This document shows, one piece after another, positions 25,837 to 34,253 of a DNA stretch of 64,000 nt (position 1 is the stretch's first letter; every line of letters begins with the position of its first letter). The stretch spans positions 2,852,001-2,916,000 of the forward strand of contig OZ240213.1 of NCBI GenBank assembly GCA_965197555.1. Direction: 5' to 3'. The notes under the pieces were generated by a model. That model did not search any database. It was not told where the DNA came from and worked only from the letters and a program-made list of their open reading frames with translations. The stretch comes from G965197555 sp965197555 (GTDB lineage: Bacteria > Chloroflexota > Dehalococcoidia > Lucifugimonadales > UBA3495). A program made the position numbers and the translations under genes.

Positions 25837-27660
25837 ATGTTGTCTAACATAGTTAGCACGCTCAGGCCTGGGCTCATGTTATCTCTGACCCTGGTGATAG
25901 GCATTACCCTGTTCATCATATCCTGCGGCGGCGAAGCTACTCCGGCGCCAGCAGCGGCTACTGCCGTCCCGGCCGCCACCGTCGCCCCGGCGGCAACCGC
26001 GGCCCCTGTCGTCCCGGCCGCCACCGTCGCCCCGGCGGCAACCGCGGCCCCTGCGGCGACGGCTGTGCCTCGGGCTGCTGCAGCACCCACGGCAGCTCCG
26101 GCCCCCCAGTCGCAAGTCAAGTTACAGAAGCTAAGGTTTGCCATGCCTGCCCCTGACGCGGAGAGCAACCGCACCTGGGTGGCAGGATGGAACTATATTT
26201 CGCAGCACGACGCATGGGCTGAGACCCTGTTGCGTGTAGACCCTGTGTCTGGCGTAGCCGGTCCTCTGCTCGCCGTGAGCTGGGAATCGGGCAATGATTT
26301 CAAAGAGTGGTCGTTCAAATTAAGGGAGGACATCCCCTTCCAATTTGGCTGGGGAGAGTTTACCGCCCAGGACGTGGTCCATACCTATGAGCAACTGATC
26401 CGCGAGGACAGCCTAGCCACCCTGAAAGAACCGGCCTGGGACCACTCAACCATTGAGGTCATAGACGACCACAACCTTAAGTTTCACTTCGATATTCCTT
26501 ATCTGCATGGAAATCGGCTATTCTCCCGCCACGCTGGCGACCTGATCATCGTAAGCAAGGCCCAGTTTGACGAGCAGGGTCTCGGTGCTTTCGACCAGAT
26601 ACAGACCGCCGGCACCGGCCCTTACCAGAACTCAGCTCGCGATCTGGGCGCGAGCATTACTTTCGAAAGGGTGCCGGAGGGCCACTGGAAGTATGACGTC
26701 GATTTTGAAGAGTTCGAGTTCGTCTGGGCGCCCGAAAGCCTAACTCGAATGGCTATGCTACTGGCCAAAGAAGTGCATATGTCGCAGATTGAGAGGACGC
26801 TACAACCCGACGCTGAGGCCCGGGGTATGAGGGTCATTGAAAGCAGTCAGGAATCCGTCCAAACCGTGACCACTTTTGGAGGTATGTATTTCGAGAATAC
26901 GGAGAAGTTTCCCGATCATTGGGATCCAAATACGCCCTTTAACATACTTGACGTTCGAAAGGCCATGAATATTGCCATAGACCGGGAGGCTATCAAGAAC
27001 GAAATCTACCTAGGCAGGACCACCCCCAATTACGTCACGGGTTATCACCGTCTCAACGAGGGCTGGAACCCGGAATGGGTTGAGAGGTGGGACGAGATGT
27101 ACGGCTACGATCCCGATGAGGCCAGACGCCTATTGGAGGCTGAGGGGTATACGGTCGACGACCCCCTCGAGATCAAGGCGATTTCAGCGGTTATACCAGG
27201 GACTCCTGAGCTAGCCGACGTGATTGAGGCCATAGGGATCATGTACGCCGAGGTAGGCATTCGCTTGGAGATCGAGAGGATCGACATAGGCCAATTTTCC
27301 GTCCGTCGGACCGAGCACAAGATGGCCAGGACCCTGAGACCTACCAGGAACCTGCCCATCAGGACCACCCAGGAGGGCGTCCGCATCTTTTACACTAAAT
27401 ATGGTAGCGGGTCGTATTATGCCCACCCCTTCATAAACGAGAATTATGTATGTCTCACGGAGTCGGCGGACATAGCGGTGAGGGAAGGCTGCGCCCGTGC
27501 CATGGGCGACTTTGCATATGATAACTACGCCAATATTCCATTGTTCCACCACAACTCCGACGTGACAGTGGACCCCGAGTACGTCGAAGACTATGTCTGG
27601 CCGGGACTCACGTCGGCCGGTATCTCCCACTACCACACCATAAGAGGAGTCCGGGAGTAG
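25837..27660 (+). CDS. ABC transporter solute-binding lipoprotein, family 5 (SBP-13)
   Basis: 607 aa from the ATG at 25837, with Cys30 ending FIISC. The ATG touches the end of the GAGGTGA ribosome-binding site. The TTG at 25840 has the 3-nt gap used by the other genes and lines up with the TTG start of SBP-15 (MSNIVS against MSNLVS), so translation may really begin there. Class motif WNYISQHDAW. Its sister is SBP-12 (FDIPYL, PGTPELADVIEA); its middle also resembles SBP-9 (PDHWDPNTPFN). The tether contains a perfect 42-nt direct duplication at 25966-26052. The C-terminal segment is YTKYGSGSYYAHPF. Confidence 0.95.
   Translation: MLSNIVSTLRPGLMLSLTLVIGITLFIISCGGEATPAPAAATAVPAATVAPAATAAPVVPAATVAPAATAAPAATAVPRAAAAPTAAPAPQSQVKLQKLRFAMPAPDAESNRTWVAGWNYISQHDAWAETLLRVDPVSGVAGPLLAVSWESGNDFKEWSFKLREDIPFQFGWGEFTAQDVVHTYEQLIREDSLATLKEPAWDHSTIEVIDDHNLKFHFDIPYLHGNRLFSRHAGDLIIVSKAQFDEQGLGAFDQIQTAGTGPYQNSARDLGASITFERVPEGHWKYDVDFEEFEFVWAPESLTRMAMLLAKEVHMSQIERTLQPDAEARGMRVIESSQESVQTVTTFGGMYFENTEKFPDHWDPNTPFNILDVRKAMNIAIDREAIKNEIYLGRTTPNYVTGYHRLNEGWNPEWVERWDEMYGYDPDEARRLLEAEGYTVDDPLEIKAISAVIPGTPELADVIEAIGIMYAEVGIRLEIERIDIGQFSVRRTEHKMARTLRPTRNLPIRTTQEGVRIFYTKYGSGSYYAHPFINENYVCLTESADIAVREGCARAMGDFAYDNYANIPLFHHNSDVTVDPEYVEDYVWPGLTSAGISHYHTIRGVRE
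25966..26052 (+). repeat. Perfect 42-nt direct duplication in the SBP-13 tether
   Basis: Copies at 25966-26007 and 26011-26052 are identical, with a 45-nt period (15 codons), so the duplication lengthens the tether in frame. Identity at synonymous sites points to a recent event. Confidence 0.9.
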
Positions 27661-27700
27661 CGAGTCCGGCCAACAGCCAAGCAATCGTTTAACCTAGCGG

Positions 27701-27740
27701 AATAGCGCCGGAGTCTAATCAGGCTCCGGCGCTATTCTTA
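27701..27740 (+). terminator. Intrinsic terminator after SBP-13
   Basis: AATAGCGCCGGAG pairs with CTCCGGCGCTATT around a short loop; TCTTATTT follows. The interval 27741-27936 holds no gene. Confidence 0.87.
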
Positions 27741-27936
27741 TTTCAACGGACGCCGGTCGAGTCACTACATCCCCATCGGCGATTTACTCCCAATGACGTA
27801 CACGCTACCTCCTCTTCCCAGCTTCACCCCCGATACGGTTTTCGTACAATGAGTGCTTAACCCGTAATTCTTGCCATCAATAACACACCACATGAGATGG
27901 ATTAACATTGTTATATCTAGATATATGTATGTTGTC

Positions 27937-27965
27937 TTGACAGCATTTGTGGCCCAACGTAGAAT
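27937..27965 (+). promoter_or_regulatory. Sigma-70-type promoter of SBP-14
   Basis: TTGACA at 27937-27942, 17-nt spacer, TAGAAT at 27960-27965, then GCCCGC. The DNA just upstream is AT-rich (ATATCTAGATATATG). Confidence 0.87.
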
Positions 27966-28018
27966 GCCCGCAAAGTTGATTAGCGTCAGTACGGAATCAG
28001 CCGAAGGCGAGGTGAGGA

Positions 28019-29875
28019 ATGTTTACTGTTGTTCGGACAACCAGAAGCGGGCTGGCATTCTCTTTGGCCCTGGTGATTGGCATTACACTGTTCATCCTCG
28101 CCTGCGGCGGAGAGGCTACCGCAGTGGCCGAACCAGCGGCAGCGACTGCGGCTCCCGCGCCTGCGGCGACAGTGGCGCCCGCGCCCGTGGCGACAGCGGC
28201 TCCCGCGCCTGTGGCGACAGCGGCTCCCGCGGCTACGGCCGCTCCTCGTGCCCAAGCTTCCGCGGCGACGCCCGTCCCCCAGGCCACGGCAGCGCCCACC
28301 AGGGCGCCAGGGCCGGCAATTGCGGCGAAGTTCAATGTACAGAAGCTAAAGTTCGCCATGCCTGCTCCCGTCGTAGAGAGCAACCGTACCTGGGTGTCAG
28401 GCTGGAACTATATTTCGCAGCATGACGTGTTCGCAGAAACTCTGCTACGGGCTGACGCCCTCACTGGCGAAGCCGGTCCTCTCCTTGCCGAGAGTTGGGA
28501 GGCAACCAACGATTTCAAGACATGGTCATTCAAGTTGAGGGAGAACATCCCATTCCAATTTGGCTGGGGAAATTTCACCACGCCGGACGTAGTCCATACC
28601 TTTGACCAGCTAATTCGGGAGGACAGCCTGGCCTCGTTGAAAGATCCGGCGTGGGACCAAGCAACCCCTGAGATCATAGACGACTACAACATTAAGTTTC
28701 ACTTCGAGAATCCTTATCTGGATGGGACTCGGCTCTTCTCCCGCCACGCTGGTGACCTGATCGTTATGAGCAAGGCCCAGTTTGATGAGTTGGGGCTCGG
28801 CGCCTTCGACCAGATACATACCGCAGGCACCGGCCCTTATCAGCTAACCGCTCGCGATTTGGGCGCGACTCTTTCTTATGAAAGGGTACCGGAGGGCCAC
28901 TGGAAGTATGACGTCGATTTCGAAGAGTTTGAATTTGTTTGGGCGCCGGAAAGCCTGACCCGGATGGCGCTGCTACTAGCTGAAGAGGTGCATATCTCTC
29001 AGATCGAGAGGACCCTCCAACCCGACGCCGAAGCTCGGGGCATGAGGGTTATCTCAAGCACCCAGGAATCTGTTCAAACCTATACCCGCATGGGCGGCTT
29101 GTATTTCCGGAATACAGAAAAGTGGCCCGATCATTACACTCCGGGACTGCCCTTTGAAAACGAAAATATTAGAAAGGCCTTGAACATTGCCATAGACCGG
29201 GACGTCATTAACGAGGAGATTTACCTCGGCAGGGCCACCCCCAATTACAAACACGCATATCACCCCAACAACGAGGGCTGGAACCCGGAGTGGGTGGAAA
29301 GGTGGGACGAAATGTACGGCTACGATCCGGAGGAGGCCAGGCGCATCTTGGCGGCCGAGGGATATGGACCGGACAACCCGCTCCTGTTCAAGTTCATATC
29401 CACGGTTATCCCAGGCAGTCCTGAGTTGGTCGACGTTGTTGAGGCAACCCAGATTATGTTCGCCGACGTTGGGGTGGAGGTGGAAATAGAGAAAATGGAC
29501 GTCGCCCAGTATGTGGCCCGTTTCCGCGAGCACAGGATGCACAACACCTTTAGGGCATCGAGGAACCTTCCCATCAGGACGACCCAGGAGGGCCTCCGCA
29601 TCTTTTACACTAGCTATGGTACTTCCTGGGGCTTTGCACACCCCTACTCGGACGAGAAGTATGAGTGTCTAGTGAGGTCGGCGGACTTGGCGGAGCGGGA
29701 AGTTTGCGCCAGGGAAGCGGGAGATTTCCTTTATGACACCTACGCGGATATTCCAATGTTCCACCTGCACGGCGACGTAACAGTGAACCCCAAATTCGTC
29801 TCTGACTACATTTGGCCGGGGCTAACGTCGGCCGGTGTCTCCCATTTCCACGAAATAAAGGGAGTCCGGGAGTAG
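28019..29875 (+). CDS. ABC transporter solute-binding lipoprotein, family 5 (SBP-14)
   Basis: 618 aa with signal peptide ending FILAC (Cys29). The tether is the longest clean one (about 75 residues), with repeated APAPVATA units and a RAQASAATPVPQ break. Class motif WNYISQHDVF. The rear part is related to SBP-16 and SBP-18: EGLRIFYTSYGTSWGFAHPY and SADLAEREVCAREAGDFL. The variable loop reads RMGGLYFRNTEKW. The ATG follows GCGAGGTGAGGA. Confidence 0.96.
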   Translation: MFTVVRTTRSGLAFSLALVIGITLFILACGGEATAVAEPAAATAAPAPAATVAPAPVATAAPAPVATAAPAATAAPRAQASAATPVPQATAAPTRAPGPAIAAKFNVQKLKFAMPAPVVESNRTWVSGWNYISQHDVFAETLLRADALTGEAGPLLAESWEATNDFKTWSFKLRENIPFQFGWGNFTTPDVVHTFDQLIREDSLASLKDPAWDQATPEIIDDYNIKFHFENPYLDGTRLFSRHAGDLIVMSKAQFDELGLGAFDQIHTAGTGPYQLTARDLGATLSYERVPEGHWKYDVDFEEFEFVWAPESLTRMALLLAEEVHISQIERTLQPDAEARGMRVISSTQESVQTYTRMGGLYFRNTEKWPDHYTPGLPFENENIRKALNIAIDRDVINEEIYLGRATPNYKHAYHPNNEGWNPEWVERWDEMYGYDPEEARRILAAEGYGPDNPLLFKFISTVIPGSPELVDVVEATQIMFADVGVEVEIEKMDVAQYVARFREHRMHNTFRASRNLPIRTTQEGLRIFYTSYGTSWGFAHPYSDEKYECLVRSADLAEREVCAREAGDFLYDTYADIPMFHLHGDVTVNPKFVSDYIWPGLTSAGVSHFHEIKGVRE

Positions 29876-29916
29876 CGGTACTATTCAACAACCAAGCAAT
29901 CATTTGACCTGGCCCA

Positions 29917-29955
29917 ATAGCTCCGGAGCCTGACCAGCCTCCGGAGCTATTTTAA
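29917..29955 (+). terminator. Intrinsic terminator after SBP-14
   Basis: AATAGCTCCGGAG pairs with CTCCGGAGCTATT around a 9-nt loop, then TTTAA. The interval 29956-30152 shows nothing recognisable. Confidence 0.91.
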
Positions 29956-30152
29956 TGTCAACGGACGCCCACTGAGCCAACACACGCGCATCAGACGATT
30001 TCCCGCCTTCCCATGCACGACCCCAGACTTGCCTTCGAGTTACCGGTTGACTAATTCCGTTACACCATAGCGGAATCCGTAACCATTGCGACCATAATAA
30101 TCAAGTATAAAGGAGTGATACGAACGCATTATTGCTTAAGATATATGAATTC

Positions 30153-30181
30153 TTGACACCACTGGTGGCCTCACGTAGAAT
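30153..30181 (+). promoter_or_regulatory. Sigma-70-type promoter of SBP-15 (and probably SBP-16)
   Basis: TTGACA at 30153-30158, 17-nt spacer, TAGAAT at 30176-30181. Neither a terminator nor a promoter separates SBP-15 from SBP-16, so this is the only visible promoter for both. Confidence 0.86.
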
Positions 30182-30236
30182 GCCTGCAAAATTCTTTGCG
30201 GCGACATTTAGGAATCATTAGAACGTGAGGTGAAAA

Positions 30237-31985
30237 TTGTCCAACCTAGTCAGCGTATTCAGGCCCGGGCTGATGTTTTCTCTGGCCCTGATGATTGGCG
30301 TTAGTTTATTTGCCGTGGCTTGCGGTGAGGCAGCTACCGCGGTACCAGAGGCTACGGCGGTGCCAGATGCTACCAACGTCCCTGCGGCTACGGCTGTCCC
30401 TGCCGCAACCGCAGCACCTACGACTGCTCCCGCGCCTGCTTCGGCCAGTTCTAAGCGAGTTAGAATTGCCAACCCTGAGCCTGAAGCGCAGACCAACCGT
30501 ATTTGGACCATGGGATGGAACGGCCTGGTCCAGCACGACCCCTACCTGGAGACGTTGTTGACCAATGACGCGGTGACAGCCGAAACCCAACCCCTCCTTG
30601 CAGTGAGCTGGGCGGTTGCCAACGATTCCAAAGACTGGTCTTTCAAGTTAAGGGAGGGTGTGCAGTTCCACAACGGTTGGGGAGAGTTCACCGCCCAGGA
30701 TGTGGTCCATACCCACTTCTTACAGAACCAGGAGGAAAGCCGGGCCGCTCTCAAGTCAACCTGGGAGACAGTAACACCCGAGGTGATAGACGACCACAAC
30801 ATCGTCATGCACTTCGGGAACCCAAATTTTGATGGTCTGCGTCAGTTCGGCCGCTGGGCCGGAGACCTGCCCATCAACAGCAAGGCCCAGTGGGACGCCG
30901 AAGGTGCCGACGGACCGAAGGGGTATGAAAAAGCCCACGCCGGGACCGGCCCTTACCGGTTTGTCGAACGCGCAATCGGCACTGGCATGTTATATGAGCG
31001 GGTAGACGACCACTATCTCTATTCCCCCGACTTCGCGGAGCTGGAGTTCCTTTGGGCAAACGAAAGTCTAACCCGGATGGCGATGCTCCTAACCGGGGAG
31101 GTTGATATCTCGCAGATTGAGAGAACGCTGCAACCCGAAGCCGAGTCACGGGGCATGAGGGTTATTAGCGCCTCCCAGCCAAGCGTGCAGACCGTTTCCA
31201 GTTTCGGCGGCATGTATTTCAGAAATACGGAGAAGTTCCCCGACCAATGGAACCCGGACCTGCCCTTCAACAAAATTAACGTAAGAAAAGCCCTGAATCT
31301 GGCCGTGGACCGGGACATTATCACTGAAGAGGTTTACCTGGGCAGGGCCACACCCGTGGTCAACTACGTATGGAGCCCCTTCAATGAGGGTTGGAACCCC
31401 GAATGGATGGATAAGTTCGACGAGTGGTACGGCTACGATCCCGATGCGGCCAGGGCCCTGCTGGCGGAAGAGGGGTACGGGCCCGATAACCCCCTCAGGA
31501 TCGGGGCGGTCTCAACGTTTATCCCGGGAAGCCCCGAGTTGCCCCAGGTCATAGAGGCCCTGCAGATCATGTTTGCTGACGTGGGCGTGGAGATGGAGAT
31601 AGAGAAAATCGACTTTGGCCAGTGGCTCCAGCGAAACCGTAGCCATACGTTGCAGAACACCCTGTTCACTCAAAGAAACACACCCATCAGGACGGCCCAG
31701 AAAGGCATCCGCGACATCTTATCTTCATCCGGTGGCGGATGGATGTGGGCAAGCCCCGAGATAGATGAGGCGCACGAGTGTCTCACCACTTCGGCAGACC
31801 TCGACGAGAGGCGCCAGTGTGCTGTTAAAGCGGGCAATTACGCGTTTGAGAACTACATTCAGATACCGCTTCATACCTTCCATTTCGACATGACAGTGAA
31901 TCCTGAGACCGTCGCCGACTGGAAGTACCCGGGGCTATCTTCGGCGGGGATCACCCATTTTCAGAATATAGAGGCAGCCCAATAG
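30237..31985 (+). CDS. ABC transporter solute-binding lipoprotein, family 5, divergent member (SBP-15)
   Basis: 582 aa from a TTG start, placed by GAGGTGAAAA directly upstream and by the alignment MSNLVSVFRPG with other signal peptides. Lipobox ends FAVAC (Cys29) and the tether is about 42 residues. This is the most divergent body in the array: WNGLVQHDPYLETLL, GVQFHNGWGEFTAQD (closer to the general SBP_bac_5 form), PKGYEKAHAGTGPY, LSSSGGGWMWASPE, and a tail ending SSAGITHFQNIEAAQ instead of the GVRE type. It may represent an older lineage or a different ligand class. No terminator follows, and SBP-16 begins 96 nt downstream. Confidence 0.95.
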   Translation: MSNLVSVFRPGLMFSLALMIGVSLFAVACGEAATAVPEATAVPDATNVPAATAVPAATAAPTTAPAPASASSKRVRIANPEPEAQTNRIWTMGWNGLVQHDPYLETLLTNDAVTAETQPLLAVSWAVANDSKDWSFKLREGVQFHNGWGEFTAQDVVHTHFLQNQEESRAALKSTWETVTPEVIDDHNIVMHFGNPNFDGLRQFGRWAGDLPINSKAQWDAEGADGPKGYEKAHAGTGPYRFVERAIGTGMLYERVDDHYLYSPDFAELEFLWANESLTRMAMLLTGEVDISQIERTLQPEAESRGMRVISASQPSVQTVSSFGGMYFRNTEKFPDQWNPDLPFNKINVRKALNLAVDRDIITEEVYLGRATPVVNYVWSPFNEGWNPEWMDKFDEWYGYDPDAARALLAEEGYGPDNPLRIGAVSTFIPGSPELPQVIEALQIMFADVGVEMEIEKIDFGQWLQRNRSHTLQNTLFTQRNTPIRTAQKGIRDILSSSGGGWMWASPEIDEAHECLTTSADLDERRQCAVKAGNYAFENYIQIPLHTFHFDMTVNPETVADWKYPGLSSAGITHFQNIEAAQ

Positions 31986-32081
31986 CAAAGGCACGGCCAC
32001 AGCTAACTTAAGGCGAATCAAGCGTCAAATGCGGCTCAAATTTCAACGGTTTCTCTAAATCATTCAATGCCGAGGTGAAAA

Positions 32082-33929
32082 ATGCCTAAGGTTGTTCGGA
32101 CACTCCGGCCTGGGATCATGTTTGCTCTGGCCCTAGTTATTGGCATTACATTGTTCATCGTCGCCTGCGGAGAGGCGGCTACTGCAGTACCGGAGCCCGC
32201 AGGGGCCACCGCCGCGCCGGCGGCTACTGCTGCGCCGGCGGCCACTGCCGCACCGGCGGCCACTGCCGCGCCGGCGGCCACTGCCGCACCGGCGGCCACT
32301 GCCGCGCCGGTCGCGACCACGGTGCCTCGCGCCACCGCAGCGCCCACCAGGGCGGCTCCAGCGCCCACCGGGAAGGGGGTGATACTAAAGAAGGTAAGGC
32401 TCGGCGTTCCTACGCCTGACGTCGAGAGCAACCGCACCTGGGCGGGGGGCTGGAACTATATCATGCAGCACGACGTGTTCGCCGAGACCTTATTGCGTGT
32501 TCACTCCGAGACAGGAATTGCGGAGCCTCTGCTCGCCACGGAATGGGCAGCAAGCAACGATTTTAAGACTTGGTCGTTCAAATTGAGGGAGGGTATCCCC
32601 TTCCAATTCGGCTGGGGAGAGTTTACCGCGCCGGACGTGGTTCATACATTCAATCAGCTGATCCGGGAGGACAGCCTGGCCACATTGAAGGACCCGGCCT
32701 GGGACCAAGCAACCCCTGAGATCGTTGACGACTACAACATCAAGTTTCATTTCGAGAACCCGTACCTGGATGGCAACCGGTTGTTCTCCCGCTACGCCGG
32801 AGACCTAATCATCATAAGCAAGGCCCAGTTTGATGCGGAGGGCCTAGACGCCTTCGATGCGGAGAACGCAAAGACCGCGGGTACCGGCCCTTACCAGCTA
32901 GTGGGACGCAGGTTGGGTGAGAGTCTTAGTTATGAAAGGGTGCCGGGGGGCCACTGGGCGTATGACGTCGATTTTGAAGAGTTCGAGTTTGTTTGGGCGG
33001 CGGAGAGCCTAACCCGAATGGCCATGCTTTTAGCCGAGGAGGTCCAAATCTCTCAGATCGAGAGGACGCTGCAACCCGACGCCGAGGCCCGGGGCATGAG
33101 GGTAATCTCCAGCACCAAGGAAGCCGTTCAAACCTATACCGGCTTCGGCGGCCTGTACTTCGAGAATACAGAGAAGTGGCCCGATCATTACACTCCGGGC
33201 CTACCCTTGGAAAACGTCAACATTAGAAAGGCTTTGAACAAGGCCGTAAACCGCGATGCCATTAGAGACGAGATATACCTGGGCAGGGCCACCCCCAATT
33301 ACAGACACGTTTACCACCCGAGCAACGAGGGTTGGAATCCGGCGTGGGCGGAGAATTGGGAGAGGGACTACGGCTACAATCCCGAAGAAGCCAGGAGCAT
33401 ATTGGCGGGCGAGGGATATGGGCCCGACAACCCCCTGAGACTTAACTTCATCTCAACGACTATCGTCGGAAGCCCTGAGTTGCACGACGTCATTGAGGCG
33501 ACCCAGATCATGTTCGCCGACGTAGGTGTGGAGTTGACCATTGAGAAAATTGACTTCGGTCAGTGGTTGGCCCGATTGCGGGAACACAAGATGGCCAACA
33601 ACATGAGAGCGTCGAGGAACCTTCCCATCAGGACGGTCCAAGAGGGCCTACGCATCTTTTATACTAAATGGGGTACCTCGTGGGGCTTTAACCATCCCGT
33701 CATCCAAGAGAATTATCAATGTCTCGTGAGGTCGGCAGACCTTGCCGAGCGGGAAGTATGCGCCAGGACCGCGGGCGATTATCTTAATGATAACTACGCT
33801 GATATTCCGATGTTCCATCTCCATGCCGACATGACAGCGAATCCCAAGTTCATCGAAGATTGGCTGTGGCCAGGGTTGACGTCGGCCGGTATCTCCCACT
33901 TCCACGAAATAAAAGGGGTCCGGGAATAG
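32082..33929 (+). CDS. ABC transporter solute-binding lipoprotein, family 5, mosaic (SBP-16)
   Basis: 615 aa with signal peptide MPKVVRTLRPG and lipobox ending FIVAC (Cys29). The tether DNA is a five-copy 18-bp minisatellite. The front half is of the WNYIMQHDVF class of SBP-1 to -4. The middle has FDAENAKTAGTGPY, as in SBP-10. The rear (EGLRIFYTKWGTSWGFNHPV, EREVCARTAGD) matches SBP-18. This looks like a recombinant. In place of the usual LLAESWE it reads LLATEWAASN. The 96-nt gap upstream has no promoter, so it is probably translated from the SBP-15 mRNA; its own GCCGAGGTGAAAA site is good. Confidence 0.95.
   Translation: MPKVVRTLRPGIMFALALVIGITLFIVACGEAATAVPEPAGATAAPAATAAPAATAAPAATAAPAATAAPAATAAPVATTVPRATAAPTRAAPAPTGKGVILKKVRLGVPTPDVESNRTWAGGWNYIMQHDVFAETLLRVHSETGIAEPLLATEWAASNDFKTWSFKLREGIPFQFGWGEFTAPDVVHTFNQLIREDSLATLKDPAWDQATPEIVDDYNIKFHFENPYLDGNRLFSRYAGDLIIISKAQFDAEGLDAFDAENAKTAGTGPYQLVGRRLGESLSYERVPGGHWAYDVDFEEFEFVWAAESLTRMAMLLAEEVQISQIERTLQPDAEARGMRVISSTKEAVQTYTGFGGLYFENTEKWPDHYTPGLPLENVNIRKALNKAVNRDAIRDEIYLGRATPNYRHVYHPSNEGWNPAWAENWERDYGYNPEEARSILAGEGYGPDNPLRLNFISTTIVGSPELHDVIEATQIMFADVGVELTIEKIDFGQWLARLREHKMANNMRASRNLPIRTVQEGLRIFYTKWGTSWGFNHPVIQENYQCLVRSADLAEREVCARTAGDYLNDNYADIPMFHLHADMTANPKFIEDWLWPGLTSAGISHFHEIKGVRE
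32217..32306 (+). repeat. 18-bp minisatellite in the SBP-16 tether
   Basis: Five tandem copies of CCGGCGGCCACTGCCGC(A/G); the first copy differs by two transitions. Each unit encodes one six-residue Ala/Pro/Thr block, so gain or loss of copies changes tether length without breaking the frame. Confidence 0.93.
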
Positions 33930-33966
33930 CGGGTCCGGCCCAAATCTGATCCATAGTTAGACTTAA

Positions 33967-34009
33967 GAGACCAACGCCGGAGCAGGTAAGCCCCGGCGTT
34001 GGTCTTTTA
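33967..34009 (+). terminator. Intrinsic terminator after SBP-16
   Basis: AGACCAACGCCGG pairs with CCGGCGTTGGTCT around an 11-nt loop, then TTTT. This stem sequence (CCAACGCCGG) is specific to SBP-16, -17 and -18. The interval 34010-34165 has no gene. Confidence 0.9.
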
Positions 34010-34165
34010 AGGTGATACACGCCCCCGTCTAGCGGATTGCCATTGCTCAATATGCGACACTCCGATTCTTGTTATTCCATGTCGGCGTGCCCTCTAATTT
34101 TGAGCGCTTTGGCAAGAAACCGGAGCCTAAGAACAACCGCTTCCGAGGTACCTATGTTCGAGATT

Positions 34166-34194
34166 TTGACATACTTAATTCCATCGCGTAGAAT
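34166..34194 (+). promoter_or_regulatory. Sigma-70-type promoter of SBP-17
   Basis: TTGACA at 34166-34171, 17-nt spacer, TAGAAT at 34189-34194. The spacer end CATCGCG differs from the common CCTAACG. Confidence 0.86.
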
Positions 34195-34253
34195 TTCCGG
34201 AGTTTAAACTGCCATCAAGTTTGGTAATCCGTCATCAAAGGCGAGGTGAAAAA

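Noticed and set aside
32217..32306. CRISPR-like array
   Set aside because: The repeats are directly adjacent, without spacers, and code for the Ala/Pro tether.
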